A DNA stretch of 64,000 nt, from contig JAVBKX010000041.1 in NCBI GenBank assembly GCA_031553835.1, forward strand, positions 94,954 to 158,953. Reading direction: 5' to 3'. Under the pieces are notes generated by a model, which worked only from the letters and a program-made list of their open reading frames with translations, did not search any database and was not told where the DNA came from. Within the stretch, counting starts at the first letter, position 1. The number at the start of each line of letters is the position of its first letter. This stretch comes from JAVBKX01 sp031553835 (GTDB lineage: Bacteria > Bacteroidota > Bacteroidia > Bacteroidales > Azobacteroidaceae). Positions 53,493 through 62,072 of the stretch are shown piece after piece. The position numbers and the translations under genes are program-made.

Positions 53493-54716
53493 CTATTCGT
53501 ATTGTTTGATTAATCTCGTGATCTCATTCGTATAATATACATTAAATATGCCGGTTGGATGCCGGTCATATTCTTTGTTTAAGTAATATTTTTCCTGGTT
53601 GTCCTTGTAATCAGCAGGAGCCTCCACTTTCAACAGAATAATCTTTTCGTCCAAATACCGGGTCCAGTTCAAATCAATGCCATACCCGGGGTAAATCCCG
53701 ATATAAAAATGATTGTCCGGATTCAGCTCCCAATATTTCCGGGCCGAATAATTAATAATATCGGCAAAGCGCTTGTAGAATGTCTGGGTGTGCGGATATT
53801 GCAGGGTAATGCCAAAATGCCGGCACAACCCGTTTTCCGTGATCAGTTTGGCGACCAGGAGTTGGAATTGGGAACATTCGTGTATTACTAACGAGTCGTG
53901 CTCCACAAATATTAGGCGGGTAGCATGACTCCACCAATAAAGATAATCGCTGCCGCCATACACGCGATTCATGTGGTCGTCTATGTAAGTATAGAGTGCA
54001 AAGCCACCCTTTTCCCGCAGGGAGGAATCATTGATAATACCGGTTCGTTGGTCAAACAGCAAGGCAACCTGGTGTGGACCAAAACCGGGTACGCCATAAT
54101 TGTACGACTTATATCCGGGATTCAACTGCTCATACAGGCAAGGGAAAGTGGATGAATACATTAAACCGTGACCAAATGTAAAGGAGCATCCTAAAAACAA
54201 GGCGTGTCTGCCGGGAGAATGCGCATGGATCGAATCCTGCCTCAGGAACGTATCATCAGGGATACGGCGGGAAACGCTATCCGTAGAAAACACAACTGAA
54301 AATATGGTATCCTCCCCTATGGATTCCGTCACTTGCGTATCGTGCTGATTGGGCTTGACCCGGAATCCCAGAATGCTGTCATTTTCTATACAAGAACCGA
54401 TGCTATTCAGGGTGGACAGCCGGGGCGCGTTCATCTTCTGATAAACCTGGTTCCCGACTTTAAAAGCAAACAGGATGACAATGAGCGCCCGAAGCAAATA
54501 CAAGGCGAAACATTGTTTCCGTAAAAAAAGGCTTTGGAGGATAAACGTGGAAAAAAATGTGATGATCAGTATGGAGGCAATGATATCGGTAGGCGGAAGC
54601 ACAAGCGGGATGAACGCTATGATCAACAACAAAATTATCAACAGGATAAAATATAAAAACGATTGAGCTTTTAATATATCTCTTAATTTGGTCCAATATC
54701 CTTTCAAAGACACCAT
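53493..54716 (-). CDS. Membrane-anchored SGNH/GDSL-like protein
   Basis: A 407-residue protein (ATG at 54716; a TTG at 54722 is less likely). Two or three N-terminal membrane segments (about 18-85) precede a large extracytoplasmic domain. That domain contains FLGCSFTFGHGL, matching SGNH block I with the nucleophilic Ser, YNYGVPGFGPHQ with the conserved Gly/Asn-type region, and YDRHPTGIFN near the end as the Asp-x-x-His block. This suggests an esterase, deacetylase or acyltransferase working on an exported glycan or lipid. It lies 6 bp from the carbamoyltransferase gene. Confidence 0.78.
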   Translation of the reverse strand: MVSLKGYWTKLRDILKAQSFLYFILLIILLLIIAFIPLVLPPTDIIASILIITFFSTFILQSLFLRKQCFALYLLRALIVILFAFKVGNQVYQKMNAPRLSTLNSIGSCIENDSILGFRVKPNQHDTQVTESIGEDTIFSVVFSTDSVSRRIPDDTFLRQDSIHAHSPGRHALFLGCSFTFGHGLMYSSTFPCLYEQLNPGYKSYNYGVPGFGPHQVALLFDQRTGIINDSSLREKGGFALYTYIDDHMNRVYGGSDYLYWWSHATRLIFVEHDSLVIHECSQFQLLVAKLITENGLCRHFGITLQYPHTQTFYKRFADIINYSARKYWELNPDNHFYIGIYPGYGIDLNWTRYLDEKIILLKVEAPADYKDNQEKYYLNKEYDRHPTGIFNVYYTNEITRLIKQYE

Positions 54717-54722
54717 GAACAA

Positions 54723-56588
54723 TTAATCCATTTTAAATTTCACCAGCCATTTATCTTTGTTTTCCCAATCAGGCTGGTCGGTTTTGCAATAGACAAAGTC
54801 TCCAACCACCAAATAATCCATGTCCGTACTCATAAAGCAGCGGTAGGCATCATAAGGGGTACATACGATCGGTTCGCCCCGGACATTGAAACTGGTATTG
54901 ACCACCAGGCCGTAATCAGTAATCTTCTTGAATTCATTGATTAATTCCCAATAACGGGGATTGGTCTCTGTATGAACGGTTTGAATGCGGGCTGAAAAAT
55001 CAAGGTGGGTGATGGACTGCACATCACTACGCTGGTAATACAACCGTTCCCACAACGGAAGATCATAATAATTTTCCGGAAGCGCCTTGCGGTGGTTTTC
55101 ACGGACAGGGGAAACGATCAGCATATAAGGGGAATCTTCCTCCAAATCAAAATAGGTGGACGCATCCTCTGCCAAAACGGAAGGGGCAAAAGGACGGAAG
55201 CCTTCCCTGTATTTGATTTTCAAGTTCAACTTCTTCTGCATCTCCGGATTGCGGGCGTCACCCAATATACTGCGGTTACCCAGGGCACGGGGACCAAACT
55301 CCATACGTCCCTGGAACCATCCCACCACATTACCCTGCGATAATTTGCCCGCTACAAAAGAAGCCAGCTTGGAAAAATCTTCATAACGGGTGTAAACCGC
55401 TTTCGATTTACGGCTCATCTGCTCGATTTCTTTTTCCGAATACCCGGGGCCTAAATAGGAGCCTTGCATTTGATCCTGCTTGCCGTCGCAAGTACGGGGT
55501 TCGTCAAAATACATATAGCTGACGGCATAGGCAGCTCCCAAAGCGCCGCCGGCATCCCCTGCGGCCGGTTGGATGTAGATCCCTTTGAAGATTTTTTCGC
55601 GCAATAATTTGCCATTGGCTACGCAATTCAATGCTGTACCCCCCGCCATGCACAAATAATCGGCGCCGGTCAGACGTTTGGCTTCACGCCCCATTTTCAG
55701 CACGATTTCTTCTGTTACGATCTGGATCGCTAAGGCTAAGTTGCAATGCTTTTGCTCCAGGTCGCTTTCCGGATTCCGGCGTTGAAAACCAAACAAGGAC
55801 GCCCATTTCTTTTCTTTCACCATCTTCAATCCGGTGGCATAATCAAAATAATCCTGGTTCAACCAAACCGAACCGTCTTCCTTTATATCGACTATATGCG
55901 ATTTGATCCGGGCGATAAAATCATGCGTTTCCTGCGCCTGGGGATTGCCATAAGGCGCCAACCCCATCAGTTTGTATTCCCCGGAATTAACCGTGAATCC
56001 TAAATAATAAGTAAATGCGCTGTAAAGCAGCCCCACGGAATGGGGGAATTCCATTTCTTTCAGCAAGCTTATTTTGTTGCCTTCTCCAATCCCGATGGAT
56101 GCGGTGCACCATTCGCCCACTCCGTCCACCGTTAAGATAGCCGCCCGTTCGTGCGGGCATGGATAAAACGCGCTGGCGGCATGGGACAAGTGATGCTCGG
56201 GGAACAATAGTTTCACCTTTTTCTTATCGTATGCGCCAACTTCTTTCAGCCCGTCGTAAATGAGCTTCTTCAGAAACAATTTTTCATCCAGCCAAACCGG
56301 AATTGCTTTTAAAAAGGACTGCAAGCCTCTCGGGGCAAAAGCATAATAAGTTTGCAACAACCGTTCGAATTTCAACAACGGCTTATCATAAAATACGATT
56401 GCATCCAATTCATCAATCGAAAAACCCGACTCATCAAGGCAATACCTGATGGCCTGCACCGGGAAATCGGGAGTATGCTTGTCCCGTGTAAATCGCTCTT
56501 CCTGTGCCGCGGCCACTACTTTTCCCCCTATGACCAATGCTGCGGCTGAATCGTGGTAAAACGCAGAAATACCTAAGATTTTTTTCAT
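54723..56588 (-). CDS. NodU/CmcH/SxtI-family O-carbamoyltransferase
   Basis: A 621-residue cytoplasmic enzyme transferring carbamoyl from carbamoyl phosphate to a hydroxyl. The N-terminal Kae1-like domain has ISAFYHDSAAAL, the metal-binding His pair His132/His136 in HHLSHA, TVDGVGEW, MGLAPYG and MAGGTALNCVANGKL. The C-terminal YrdC-like carbamoyltransferase domain has WFQGRMEFGPRALGNRSILGDAR and VVNTSFNVRGEPIVCTPYDA. First gene of a four-gene cassette with SGNH, DUF5989 and SxtJ-like genes, so the acceptor may be an envelope glycan or a small molecule. The acceptor is unknown. Confidence 0.93.
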   Translation of the reverse strand: MKKILGISAFYHDSAAALVIGGKVVAAAQEERFTRDKHTPDFPVQAIRYCLDESGFSIDELDAIVFYDKPLLKFERLLQTYYAFAPRGLQSFLKAIPVWLDEKLFLKKLIYDGLKEVGAYDKKKVKLLFPEHHLSHAASAFYPCPHERAAILTVDGVGEWCTASIGIGEGNKISLLKEMEFPHSVGLLYSAFTYYLGFTVNSGEYKLMGLAPYGNPQAQETHDFIARIKSHIVDIKEDGSVWLNQDYFDYATGLKMVKEKKWASLFGFQRRNPESDLEQKHCNLALAIQIVTEEIVLKMGREAKRLTGADYLCMAGGTALNCVANGKLLREKIFKGIYIQPAAGDAGGALGAAYAVSYMYFDEPRTCDGKQDQMQGSYLGPGYSEKEIEQMSRKSKAVYTRYEDFSKLASFVAGKLSQGNVVGWFQGRMEFGPRALGNRSILGDARNPEMQKKLNLKIKYREGFRPFAPSVLAEDASTYFDLEEDSPYMLIVSPVRENHRKALPENYYDLPLWERLYYQRSDVQSITHLDFSARIQTVHTETNPRYWELINEFKKITDYGLVVNTSFNVRGEPIVCTPYDAYRCFMSTDMDYLVVGDFVYCKTDQPDWENKDKWLVKFKMD

Positions 56589-56669
56589 TAACTATATATA
56601 AATCAAATATCTATTTACAAAATTTGTGCCATTATTGGGTAACAATAATTTGTCACGGCAAAATGGCTG

Positions 56670-56677
56670 CAAAGTTA
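56670..56677 (-). promoter_or_regulatory. Putative -7 promoter box of the carbamoyltransferase cassette
   Basis: TAACTTTG on the minus strand matches TAnnTTTG, 81 nt before the ATG at 56588. Confidence 0.5.
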
Positions 56678-56922
56678 ATAAATTATCACTATATAATACT
56701 GCCAATATTTTTATGAATTTACAAAAATAATCTATTATTCAAGATTTTGGATAGATTTTGTAGCTTTTTCCAAAAATATTACTGATTAAAAGATTTTTAT
56801 ATTACCAAGTCGTATCTGCCACTCAACCAAGACTCTCCGATTAAAGAGATCCAACAACTCCATAATATTCGTTGGTCCTACATTGGCACTCCGTTATGCC
56901 TCCAACGATCAAAATTTTAAAG

Positions 56923-56974
56923 TAAAAAATCGCTTCCTTAAGGCTACGTCAACGTTTTGCCAAAAGGAAGCGAT
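56923..56974 (-). terminator. Intrinsic terminator of leuS
   Basis: ATCGCTTCCTT (56929-56939) pairs with AAGGAAGCGAT (56964-56974), extended inward by GGC/GCC pairing; on the minus strand the hairpin is followed by a T run at 56924-56929. It starts 28 bp after the leuS stop. Confidence 0.85.
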
Positions 56975-57001
56975 ACTATTTTTATTGTTGATTATGGTAA
57001 A

Positions 57002-59755
57002 TTATACTACGACATTCACAATTTTTCCCGGAACGACTATCACTTTTTTAAGGGTTTTTCCTTCCAGCCATTTTTGGGAATTTTCATGAGATAATGCTGT
57101 TTTTTCCACTTCACCGGCCGGCATATCAATGGGCAATTCTAACGTAAACCGAGCTTTTCCATTGAAAGAAATGGTATAAGTGGCATTGTTTTCTTTGAGG
57201 TATTCTTCATTGAATTCCGGAAATTTGGCATCACAAACAGTCGATGTATTTCCCAGCACATGCCATAATTCTTCGGAAATGTGAGGAGCAAAGGGCGCCA
57301 ACACTACTACCAAATCTTTCAGGATTTCTCTTTTATTACACTTTAACGCAGATAATTCATTGACACAAATCATGAAAGCTGCGATGGAAGTATTAAAAGA
57401 AAATTGTTCGATATCCTGACCTGCTTTTTTGATGAGTTTGTGCAACGATTTCAATTCTTCCGGAGTGGCTTTTTCATCGCTGATAGCTAATTGATCTTCT
57501 TTATAAAACAGATTCCAAAGTTTGCGCAAAAAACGATGCACGCCGTCGATTCCGTTGGTATCCCAAGGCTTGGATTGCTCCAATGGCCCGAGGAACATTT
57601 CATACATCCGCAAGGTATCGGCTCCGTATTTTTCGACAATATCATCGGGATTGACTACATTGAAATAGGATTTGGACATTTTTTCGACAGCCCAGCCACA
57701 AATGTATTTCCCATTTTCCAATATAAATTCGGCAGTAGCATATTCAGGCCGGCTTTTCTTGAATGCTTCCAAATCGAGAATGTCATTCGAAACAATATTC
57801 ACATCCACATGAATCGGGGTCACATCGTGTTGATCTTTCAAATTCAACGAAACGAATGTATTGGTGTCTTTAATCCGGTAAACAAAATTCGACCGTCCCT
57901 GAATCATTCCCTGATTAATCAGTTTTTTGAAAGGCTCTTCTTCGCAAACGACCCCGAGATCGAACAGAAATTTGTTCCAAAAACGGCTGTAAATCAAGTG
58001 CCCCGTAGCATGTTCGGTTCCTCCGATATACAAATCGACGTTGCGCCAATATTCATTCACATTTTTGTCAACCAATCCCTTGTTGTTCTTGGGATCCTCA
58101 TAACGAATATAATAGGCGGATGAGCCGGCAAATCCGGGCATCGTACAAAGTTCGAACGGATACGTTTCATATACCCAATCTTTAGCCCTACCCAAAGGTG
58201 GTTCTCCTTTTTCTGTCGGCAAAAATTTATCAATTTCAGGAAGTTCAACAGGCAAGTCTTTTTCATCCACGGTGTATGGCATCCCGTCTTTGTAATAAAC
58301 AGGGAAGGGTTCTCCCCAATAGCGTTGCCGGCTGAAAATAGCATCCCGCAGGCGATAGTTCACTTTGACTTTACCTAACTCATTTTCTTCTATATACTCT
58401 TTTGTTTTGGCAATAGCTTCTTTAACGGTTAAACCGTTCAAAAAATCGGAATTAATCATAATTCCCTCCTTGGCATCAAAACTTTCTTCGGAAACATCAC
58501 AGCCTTCAATCAAAGGAATGATCGGAAGATTGAAATATTTGGCGAATGCATAGTCGCGACTGTCATGCGCAGGAACGGCCATAATAGCTCCTGTTCCATA
58601 TCCGACCAATACATAATCAGAGATCCAGATAGGAATTTCCGCGCCGTTGAATGGATTCACTGCATAAGATCCCGTAAAAACACCGGTCACACGGCGATCG
58701 GAAATGCGTTCACGTTCCGTACGACGTTTGACGGCATCTAAGTAAGCGCTTACTTCTGCCTGCTGTTCGGGAGTTGTCACTTGTGCAACATATTCCGATT
58801 CGGGAGCTAATACCATAAATGTAACACCGAAAATGGTATCGGCACGGGTAGTGAAAATTTCGAGCTGGACATCAGAATTCTTCGTTGCAAATTTCATTTC
58901 CGCACCCTCACTCCGTCCTATCCAGTTCCGTTGTGTATCTTTGAGTGAATCAGTCCAATCCAACGTATCCAGACCGTCAAGCAAACGTTGAGCGTAGGCC
59001 GAAACACGCAAACACCATTGACGCATTACACGCTGTTCCACAGGATGACCTCCTCGTACGGAAACCCCTTCGCTTACCTCGTCGTTTGCCAGTACGGTAC
59101 CTAATGCAGGACACCAATTCACCATCGTATCAGCCAGGTAGGCAATGCGATAATTCAATAATATTTCTTGTTGTTTTTTTTCTGATTTTGAATTCCATTC
59201 TTCAGCGCTAAAATGAAGTTCTTCACTACAGGCAATATTCATATCTTTTGTTCCCTGAGTTTTGAAAACTTCAATCAATTCTTCAATCGGACGAGCCTGT
59301 TGTGCATCATTACAATAATACGAATTGAACATTTTGACGAACGCCCATTGTGTCCAATGATAATATTCAGGTTCACAAGTTCTTACTTCTCGATCCCAAT
59401 CGAAGCAGAAACCGATTTTATCCAATTGTTCGCGATAGCGTTCGATATTTTTCTTGGTCGTAATAGCTGGATGTTGTCCGGTTTGAATGGCATATTGTTC
59501 CGCCGGGAGACCATAAGCGTCATAACCCATGGGATGCAATACGTTAAAACCCTTCAAACGTTTGTATCGGGAATAAATATCAGAAGCGATATATCCCAAC
59601 GGGTGTCCTACATGCAAACCTGCTCCGGACGGGTAAGGGAACATATCCAAAACATAAAATTTGGGCTTATTTTGATTTTCCGTTACCTGGTATACCCTCT
59701 TTTGTTTCCAGTATTCCTGCCATTTTTTTTCGATTTCGTTGAAATTATACTCCAT
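57002..59755 (-). CDS. leuS: Leucyl-tRNA synthetase
   Basis: Class I aminoacyl-tRNA synthetase charging tRNA-Leu, 917 residues. The HIGH-type motif is HVGH at residues 48-51 in PYPSGAGLHVGHPLGY. A CP1 editing domain follows (FTTRADTIFGVTFMVLAPE, YGTGAIMAVPAHDSRD). The KMSKS loop is near residue 690 (VEKMSKSYFNVV). The anticodon-binding and C-terminal regions end in KTLKKVIVVPGKIVNVVV. It is monocistronic with its own terminator. Confidence 0.98.
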   Translation of the reverse strand: MEYNFNEIEKKWQEYWKQKRVYQVTENQNKPKFYVLDMFPYPSGAGLHVGHPLGYIASDIYSRYKRLKGFNVLHPMGYDAYGLPAEQYAIQTGQHPAITTKKNIERYREQLDKIGFCFDWDREVRTCEPEYYHWTQWAFVKMFNSYYCNDAQQARPIEELIEVFKTQGTKDMNIACSEELHFSAEEWNSKSEKKQQEILLNYRIAYLADTMVNWCPALGTVLANDEVSEGVSVRGGHPVEQRVMRQWCLRVSAYAQRLLDGLDTLDWTDSLKDTQRNWIGRSEGAEMKFATKNSDVQLEIFTTRADTIFGVTFMVLAPESEYVAQVTTPEQQAEVSAYLDAVKRRTERERISDRRVTGVFTGSYAVNPFNGAEIPIWISDYVLVGYGTGAIMAVPAHDSRDYAFAKYFNLPIIPLIEGCDVSEESFDAKEGIMINSDFLNGLTVKEAIAKTKEYIEENELGKVKVNYRLRDAIFSRQRYWGEPFPVYYKDGMPYTVDEKDLPVELPEIDKFLPTEKGEPPLGRAKDWVYETYPFELCTMPGFAGSSAYYIRYEDPKNNKGLVDKNVNEYWRNVDLYIGGTEHATGHLIYSRFWNKFLFDLGVVCEEEPFKKLINQGMIQGRSNFVYRIKDTNTFVSLNLKDQHDVTPIHVDVNIVSNDILDLEAFKKSRPEYATAEFILENGKYICGWAVEKMSKSYFNVVNPDDIVEKYGADTLRMYEMFLGPLEQSKPWDTNGIDGVHRFLRKLWNLFYKEDQLAISDEKATPEELKSLHKLIKKAGQDIEQFSFNTSIAAFMICVNELSALKCNKREILKDLVVVLAPFAPHISEELWHVLGNTSTVCDAKFPEFNEEYLKENNATYTISFNGKARFTLELPIDMPAGEVEKTALSHENSQKWLEGKTLKKVIVVPGKIVNVVV

Positions 59756-59783
59756 GATTGTTTGAATTGAAAATTAAATAAAT

Positions 59784-59875
59784 AACGAAGTTACGTGGAG
59801 TTAAACGAAGTTAGAAGAGGTTACAAGTCCTGACAAACTTGTTAACTTGTCTACTTGTTAACTCATAACTCAAGT
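59784..59875. repeat. Short direct repeats in the leuS leader
   Basis: AACGAAGTTA occurs at 59784-59793 and 59804-59813, 20 bp apart. An octamer series follows: CTTGTTAA (59838), CTTGTCTA (59846), CTTGTTAA (59854), then degenerate CTCATAA (59862) and CTCAAGT (59869). It lies inside the presumed leuS leader between the -7 box and the start codon. No riboswitch or T-box feature was recognised. Confidence 0.55.
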
Positions 59876-59877
59876 CG

Positions 59878-59885
59878 CAAAGTTA
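59878..59885 (-). promoter_or_regulatory. Putative -7 promoter box of leuS
   Basis: TAACTTTG on the minus strand matches TAnnTTTG, 122 nt before the leuS ATG, giving a long leader that contains the octamer repeats. Confidence 0.45.
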
Positions 59886-59950
59886 GTATGATTTCCATTG
59901 ATTCAACGTTTTCCAAATAAATTATTTGCACTTTTTCCCGGACAATCAAC

Positions 59951-59958
59951 TACATTTG
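59951..59958 (+). promoter_or_regulatory. Putative -7 promoter box of aroK
   Basis: TACATTTG matches TAnnTTTG, 33 nt before the ATG. A TTTG lies 22 bp upstream (59925-59928), slightly beyond normal spacing. Confidence 0.5.
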
Positions 59959-59991
59959 TACCCGGATTGTTATTGTCAATAATTACATACG

Positions 59992-60561
59992 ATGAATTTT
60001 AACGACAGTTCAGATAAGCCTATGAGCAGGATATACCTGATCGGATATATGGGGTCAGGAAAGACTACAGTTGGTGAGAAACTAGCCCGGAGGCTGGATC
60101 TGCAATTTATAGATGTGGATAAATTTATAGAAAATCGATATCGGAAATCTGTCAGTGAAATATTTTCGGAAAAGGGTGAAGATACTTTCAGGTTGATTGA
60201 ACACAGTGCATTGAAAGAAATATCAAACTTTGAAAATATAGTAATTTCTACAGGCGGAGGTGCTCCGTGTTTTCATGGCACTATGTATCTGATGAATCAA
60301 ACAGGAGTGACAATTTATCTGAAAGCGTCTATTGCCATATTGGCTAGAAGATTAGACGCTTGCAAAAATACTCGTCCGCTAATAAAAAATAGGAATAGGG
60401 AGGAACTGGTTGATTTCATTGCCGAAAATCTGGAAAAAAGACAAGGGTATTATGAACAAGCCCAATTGATAATTGATATGAACGAAAAATCCGTACAGAT
60501 TGTGGTGGAAGAAATAGTATGCAGGATAAGTTTAAAACAAAACAAGGCATCTAACCTGTAG
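59992..60561 (+). CDS. aroK: Shikimate kinase
   Basis: Fifth enzyme of the chorismate pathway, phosphorylating shikimate at O-3; 189 residues, cytoplasmic. Walker A GYMGSGKTT (residues 18-26), shikimate-binding Asp in FIDVDKFIE, Arg in FRLIEHSAL, and STGGGAPCF with the Gly triplet are all present. The ATG at 60022 is an alternative start that would place the family-typical IYLIGYMGSG nearer the N-terminus. Monocistronic. Confidence 0.95.
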   Translation: MNFNDSSDKPMSRIYLIGYMGSGKTTVGEKLARRLDLQFIDVDKFIENRYRKSVSEIFSEKGEDTFRLIEHSALKEISNFENIVISTGGGAPCFHGTMYLMNQTGVTIYLKASIAILARRLDACKNTRPLIKNRNREELVDFIAENLEKRQGYYEQAQLIIDMNEKSVQIVVEEIVCRISLKQNKASNL

Positions 60562-60573
60562 ATACCTTGTTTT
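60539..60573. terminator. Bidirectional terminator overlapping the aroK 3' end
   Basis: AAAACAAGGCATCTA (60539-60553) pairs with TAGATACCTTGTTTT (60559-60573) with a single mismatch and a 5-nt loop. The aroK stop TAG (60559-60561) lies in the right arm, so the hairpin includes the last codons. Confidence 0.85.
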
Positions 60574-60600
60574 TATTATAAATCTGAGTTTCAGTCCGGA

Positions 60601-60924
60601 TTAATATCTTCCGCGACCGCCACCGTTAAATCCACCTCTGCTACCGCCGCCTCTGTTGTTGTCGAAACGTCTCGCGGGTCTTTCTTCTCTTGGTTTAGCT
60701 TCAGATACGGAAATTTTTCTTCCGTCGAACTCTGCTTCATTCAATTCTGCAATTGCTTTGCTGGCGGACTCATCGTCCATTTCAACGAAACCGTAACCTT
60801 TAGATCTTCCTGTTTGACGGTCAACCACTACTTTAGCAGAAGTGACATTTCCGTACTCTTCGAATAAGTTTGATAAATCGGCATCATTCACCTTGTAACT
60901 CAAACCAGCAATAAAAATGTTCAT
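60601..60924 (-). CDS. RNA-binding protein with a single RRM and RGG-type tail
   Basis: A 107-residue RNA-recognition-motif protein. RNP2 is IFIAGL (residues 3-8) and RNP1 is KGYGFVEM (about 42-49), both with the aromatic residues that stack on RNA. The tail is rich in Arg and Gly (RFDNNRGGGSRGGFNGGGRGRY), like eukaryotic-style RGG boxes. Such small RRM proteins are common in Bacteroidota, which lack Hfq in many lineages, and are likely to act as global post-transcriptional regulators; the role is inferred here. Confidence 0.93.
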   Translation of the reverse strand: MNIFIAGLSYKVNDADLSNLFEEYGNVTSAKVVVDRQTGRSKGYGFVEMDDESASKAIAELNEAEFDGRKISVSEAKPREERPARRFDNNRGGGSRGGFNGGGRGRY

Positions 60925-61058
60925 TTTTAAAAAATAAAAAAAAATGTAAATAAAAAATTTAATTCCGAACAGTGAGAAGTATTGCAGAGGTAGTGTTAAA
61001 ACGAATGATAAAAACTCGAAAAAAAAATAGATCTGTTACAGTACTCAAAAGTTCGCGA

Positions 61059-61066
61059 CAAAGATA
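61059..61066 (-). promoter_or_regulatory. Putative -7 promoter box of the RRM gene
   Basis: TATCTTTG on the minus strand matches TAnnTTTG and would give a leader of about 125 nt. Confidence 0.45.
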
Positions 61067-61204
61067 ATTGAATAAAATGGAAATTCTACTATTTTTCGAA
61101 AATATCTCATATTTACCTTATTATATCCGATAACTTCCACCCTTTTCTGATAGAAACAATGAATAATTATGGATTTTTACTCTAATTATGTGAAAATTAT
61201 CCCT

Positions 61205-61212
61205 TAATTTTG
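61205..61212 (+). promoter_or_regulatory. Putative -7 promoter box of the DUF3822-rsmD operon
   Basis: TAATTTTG matches TAnnTTTG, 32 nt before the ATG at 61245. Confidence 0.5.
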
Positions 61213-61244
61213 ACATCGTTTTAATTTACATTTAAATCAGAAAA

Positions 61245-62072
61245 ATGATTATATTTCCCGAAAATTTTGATTTGACTCATCCCGAAAGATGTATTTTAAC
61301 TATAGAGGTATCTTCAAAGGATTATTCTTTTTCCATATACAATCCCATTGAAGACGGAAGTTATTTTCATGATGAAATTGACAGAACAAATCATCCGGAT
61401 GCGTTTGCTGCGTTTAAAGATTGTTTTTATGAAAACGATTTTTTTTCATTGACATACCGGAAAGTTTTTCTAATCAACCGGACTCCGGCTTTTACATTTG
61501 TCCCCACGGTGGTTTTCAACGAAAAAGATAAAGAAGATTATTTCAAAATCAATTTTACTGAGATTCATGGAAAAATATTATTGCAACCAGTTCAAAGAGC
61601 GGGATTAACAATATTACACACCATCCCGGAAGATGTGTATGACTTCTTTTCCCGGTCATTTACCGATGTTCGGTTTGTACACCATCTCTCTCCTTTACTT
61701 GTTTATTTTCAGGATAAAAGTAGATTTGGAAATACCCATAAATTGATCTTGAATCTGCAATCCGATGTGCTGGATATTTTGTGTTATTCTTCCTCCGGGG
61801 AATTTTTATTTGCGAATTCTTTTCAATACAAGCATATGAATGAGGCTGTTTATTACATCCTTTTTATCTGGAAACAATTTAATTTCAATCAACAGAAAGA
61901 TTTTATACACGTTGCAGGAAATTCTTCTCGGAAACAAGAATTGATGGAATTGTTACAAAAATACATACATCATGTTGTCCCTGTAAATATTGCTGCCGCC
62001 GGACATTTTGCAGGAATTGATACAAGATGGATTCCTTTTGAATATTTATCTTTGACATTATGCGAATTATAA
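61245..62072 (+). CDS. DUF3822-family protein
   Basis: A 275-residue cytoplasmic protein of a Bacteroidota family without assigned function, recognised from its pattern and its constant position before rsmD. The fold looks actin/ASKHA-like: LTIEVSSKDYSFSIYNP at the N-terminus and HKLILNLQSDVLDILCYSSSGEFLFANSF in the second half resemble paired phosphate-binding hairpins, but key residues are not conserved enough to claim ATPase activity. It overlaps rsmD by 13 bp. Confidence 0.82.
   Translation: MIIFPENFDLTHPERCILTIEVSSKDYSFSIYNPIEDGSYFHDEIDRTNHPDAFAAFKDCFYENDFFSLTYRKVFLINRTPAFTFVPTVVFNEKDKEDYFKINFTEIHGKILLQPVQRAGLTILHTIPEDVYDFFSRSFTDVRFVHHLSPLLVYFQDKSRFGNTHKLILNLQSDVLDILCYSSSGEFLFANSFQYKHMNEAVYYILFIWKQFNFNQQKDFIHVAGNSSRKQELMELLQKYIHHVVPVNIAAAGHFAGIDTRWIPFEYLSLTLCEL

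Larger units (their letters stand above)
56589..57001. other. Gene-free stretch between the carbamoyltransferase and leuS genes
   Basis: 413 bp without a supported gene. It holds the carbamoyltransferase promoter (near 56670) and leuS terminator (56923-56974). The middle (about 56810-56910) is less AT-rich than its flanks and contains CGTTGG/CCAACG arms at about 56873 and 56902, which could be a small RNA or gene remnant; no homology was recognised. Confidence 0.5.
60925..61244. other. Intergenic region with divergent promoters and a long RRM-gene leader
   Basis: 320 bp with no supported ORF. It contains divergent -7 boxes at 61059-61066 (-) and 61205-61212 (+), and an A/T-rich leader of about 130 nt before the RRM gene. 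Confidence 0.6.

Noticed and set aside
57491..58123. Long open frame opposite leuS
   Set aside because: It is fully antisense to conserved leuS sequence, without a plausible start context or motifs.
59756..59880. T-box or other known riboswitch before leuS
   Set aside because: No T-box-like specifier/antiterminator pattern was recognised, and T-boxes are not expected in Bacteroidota; only short repeats are visible.
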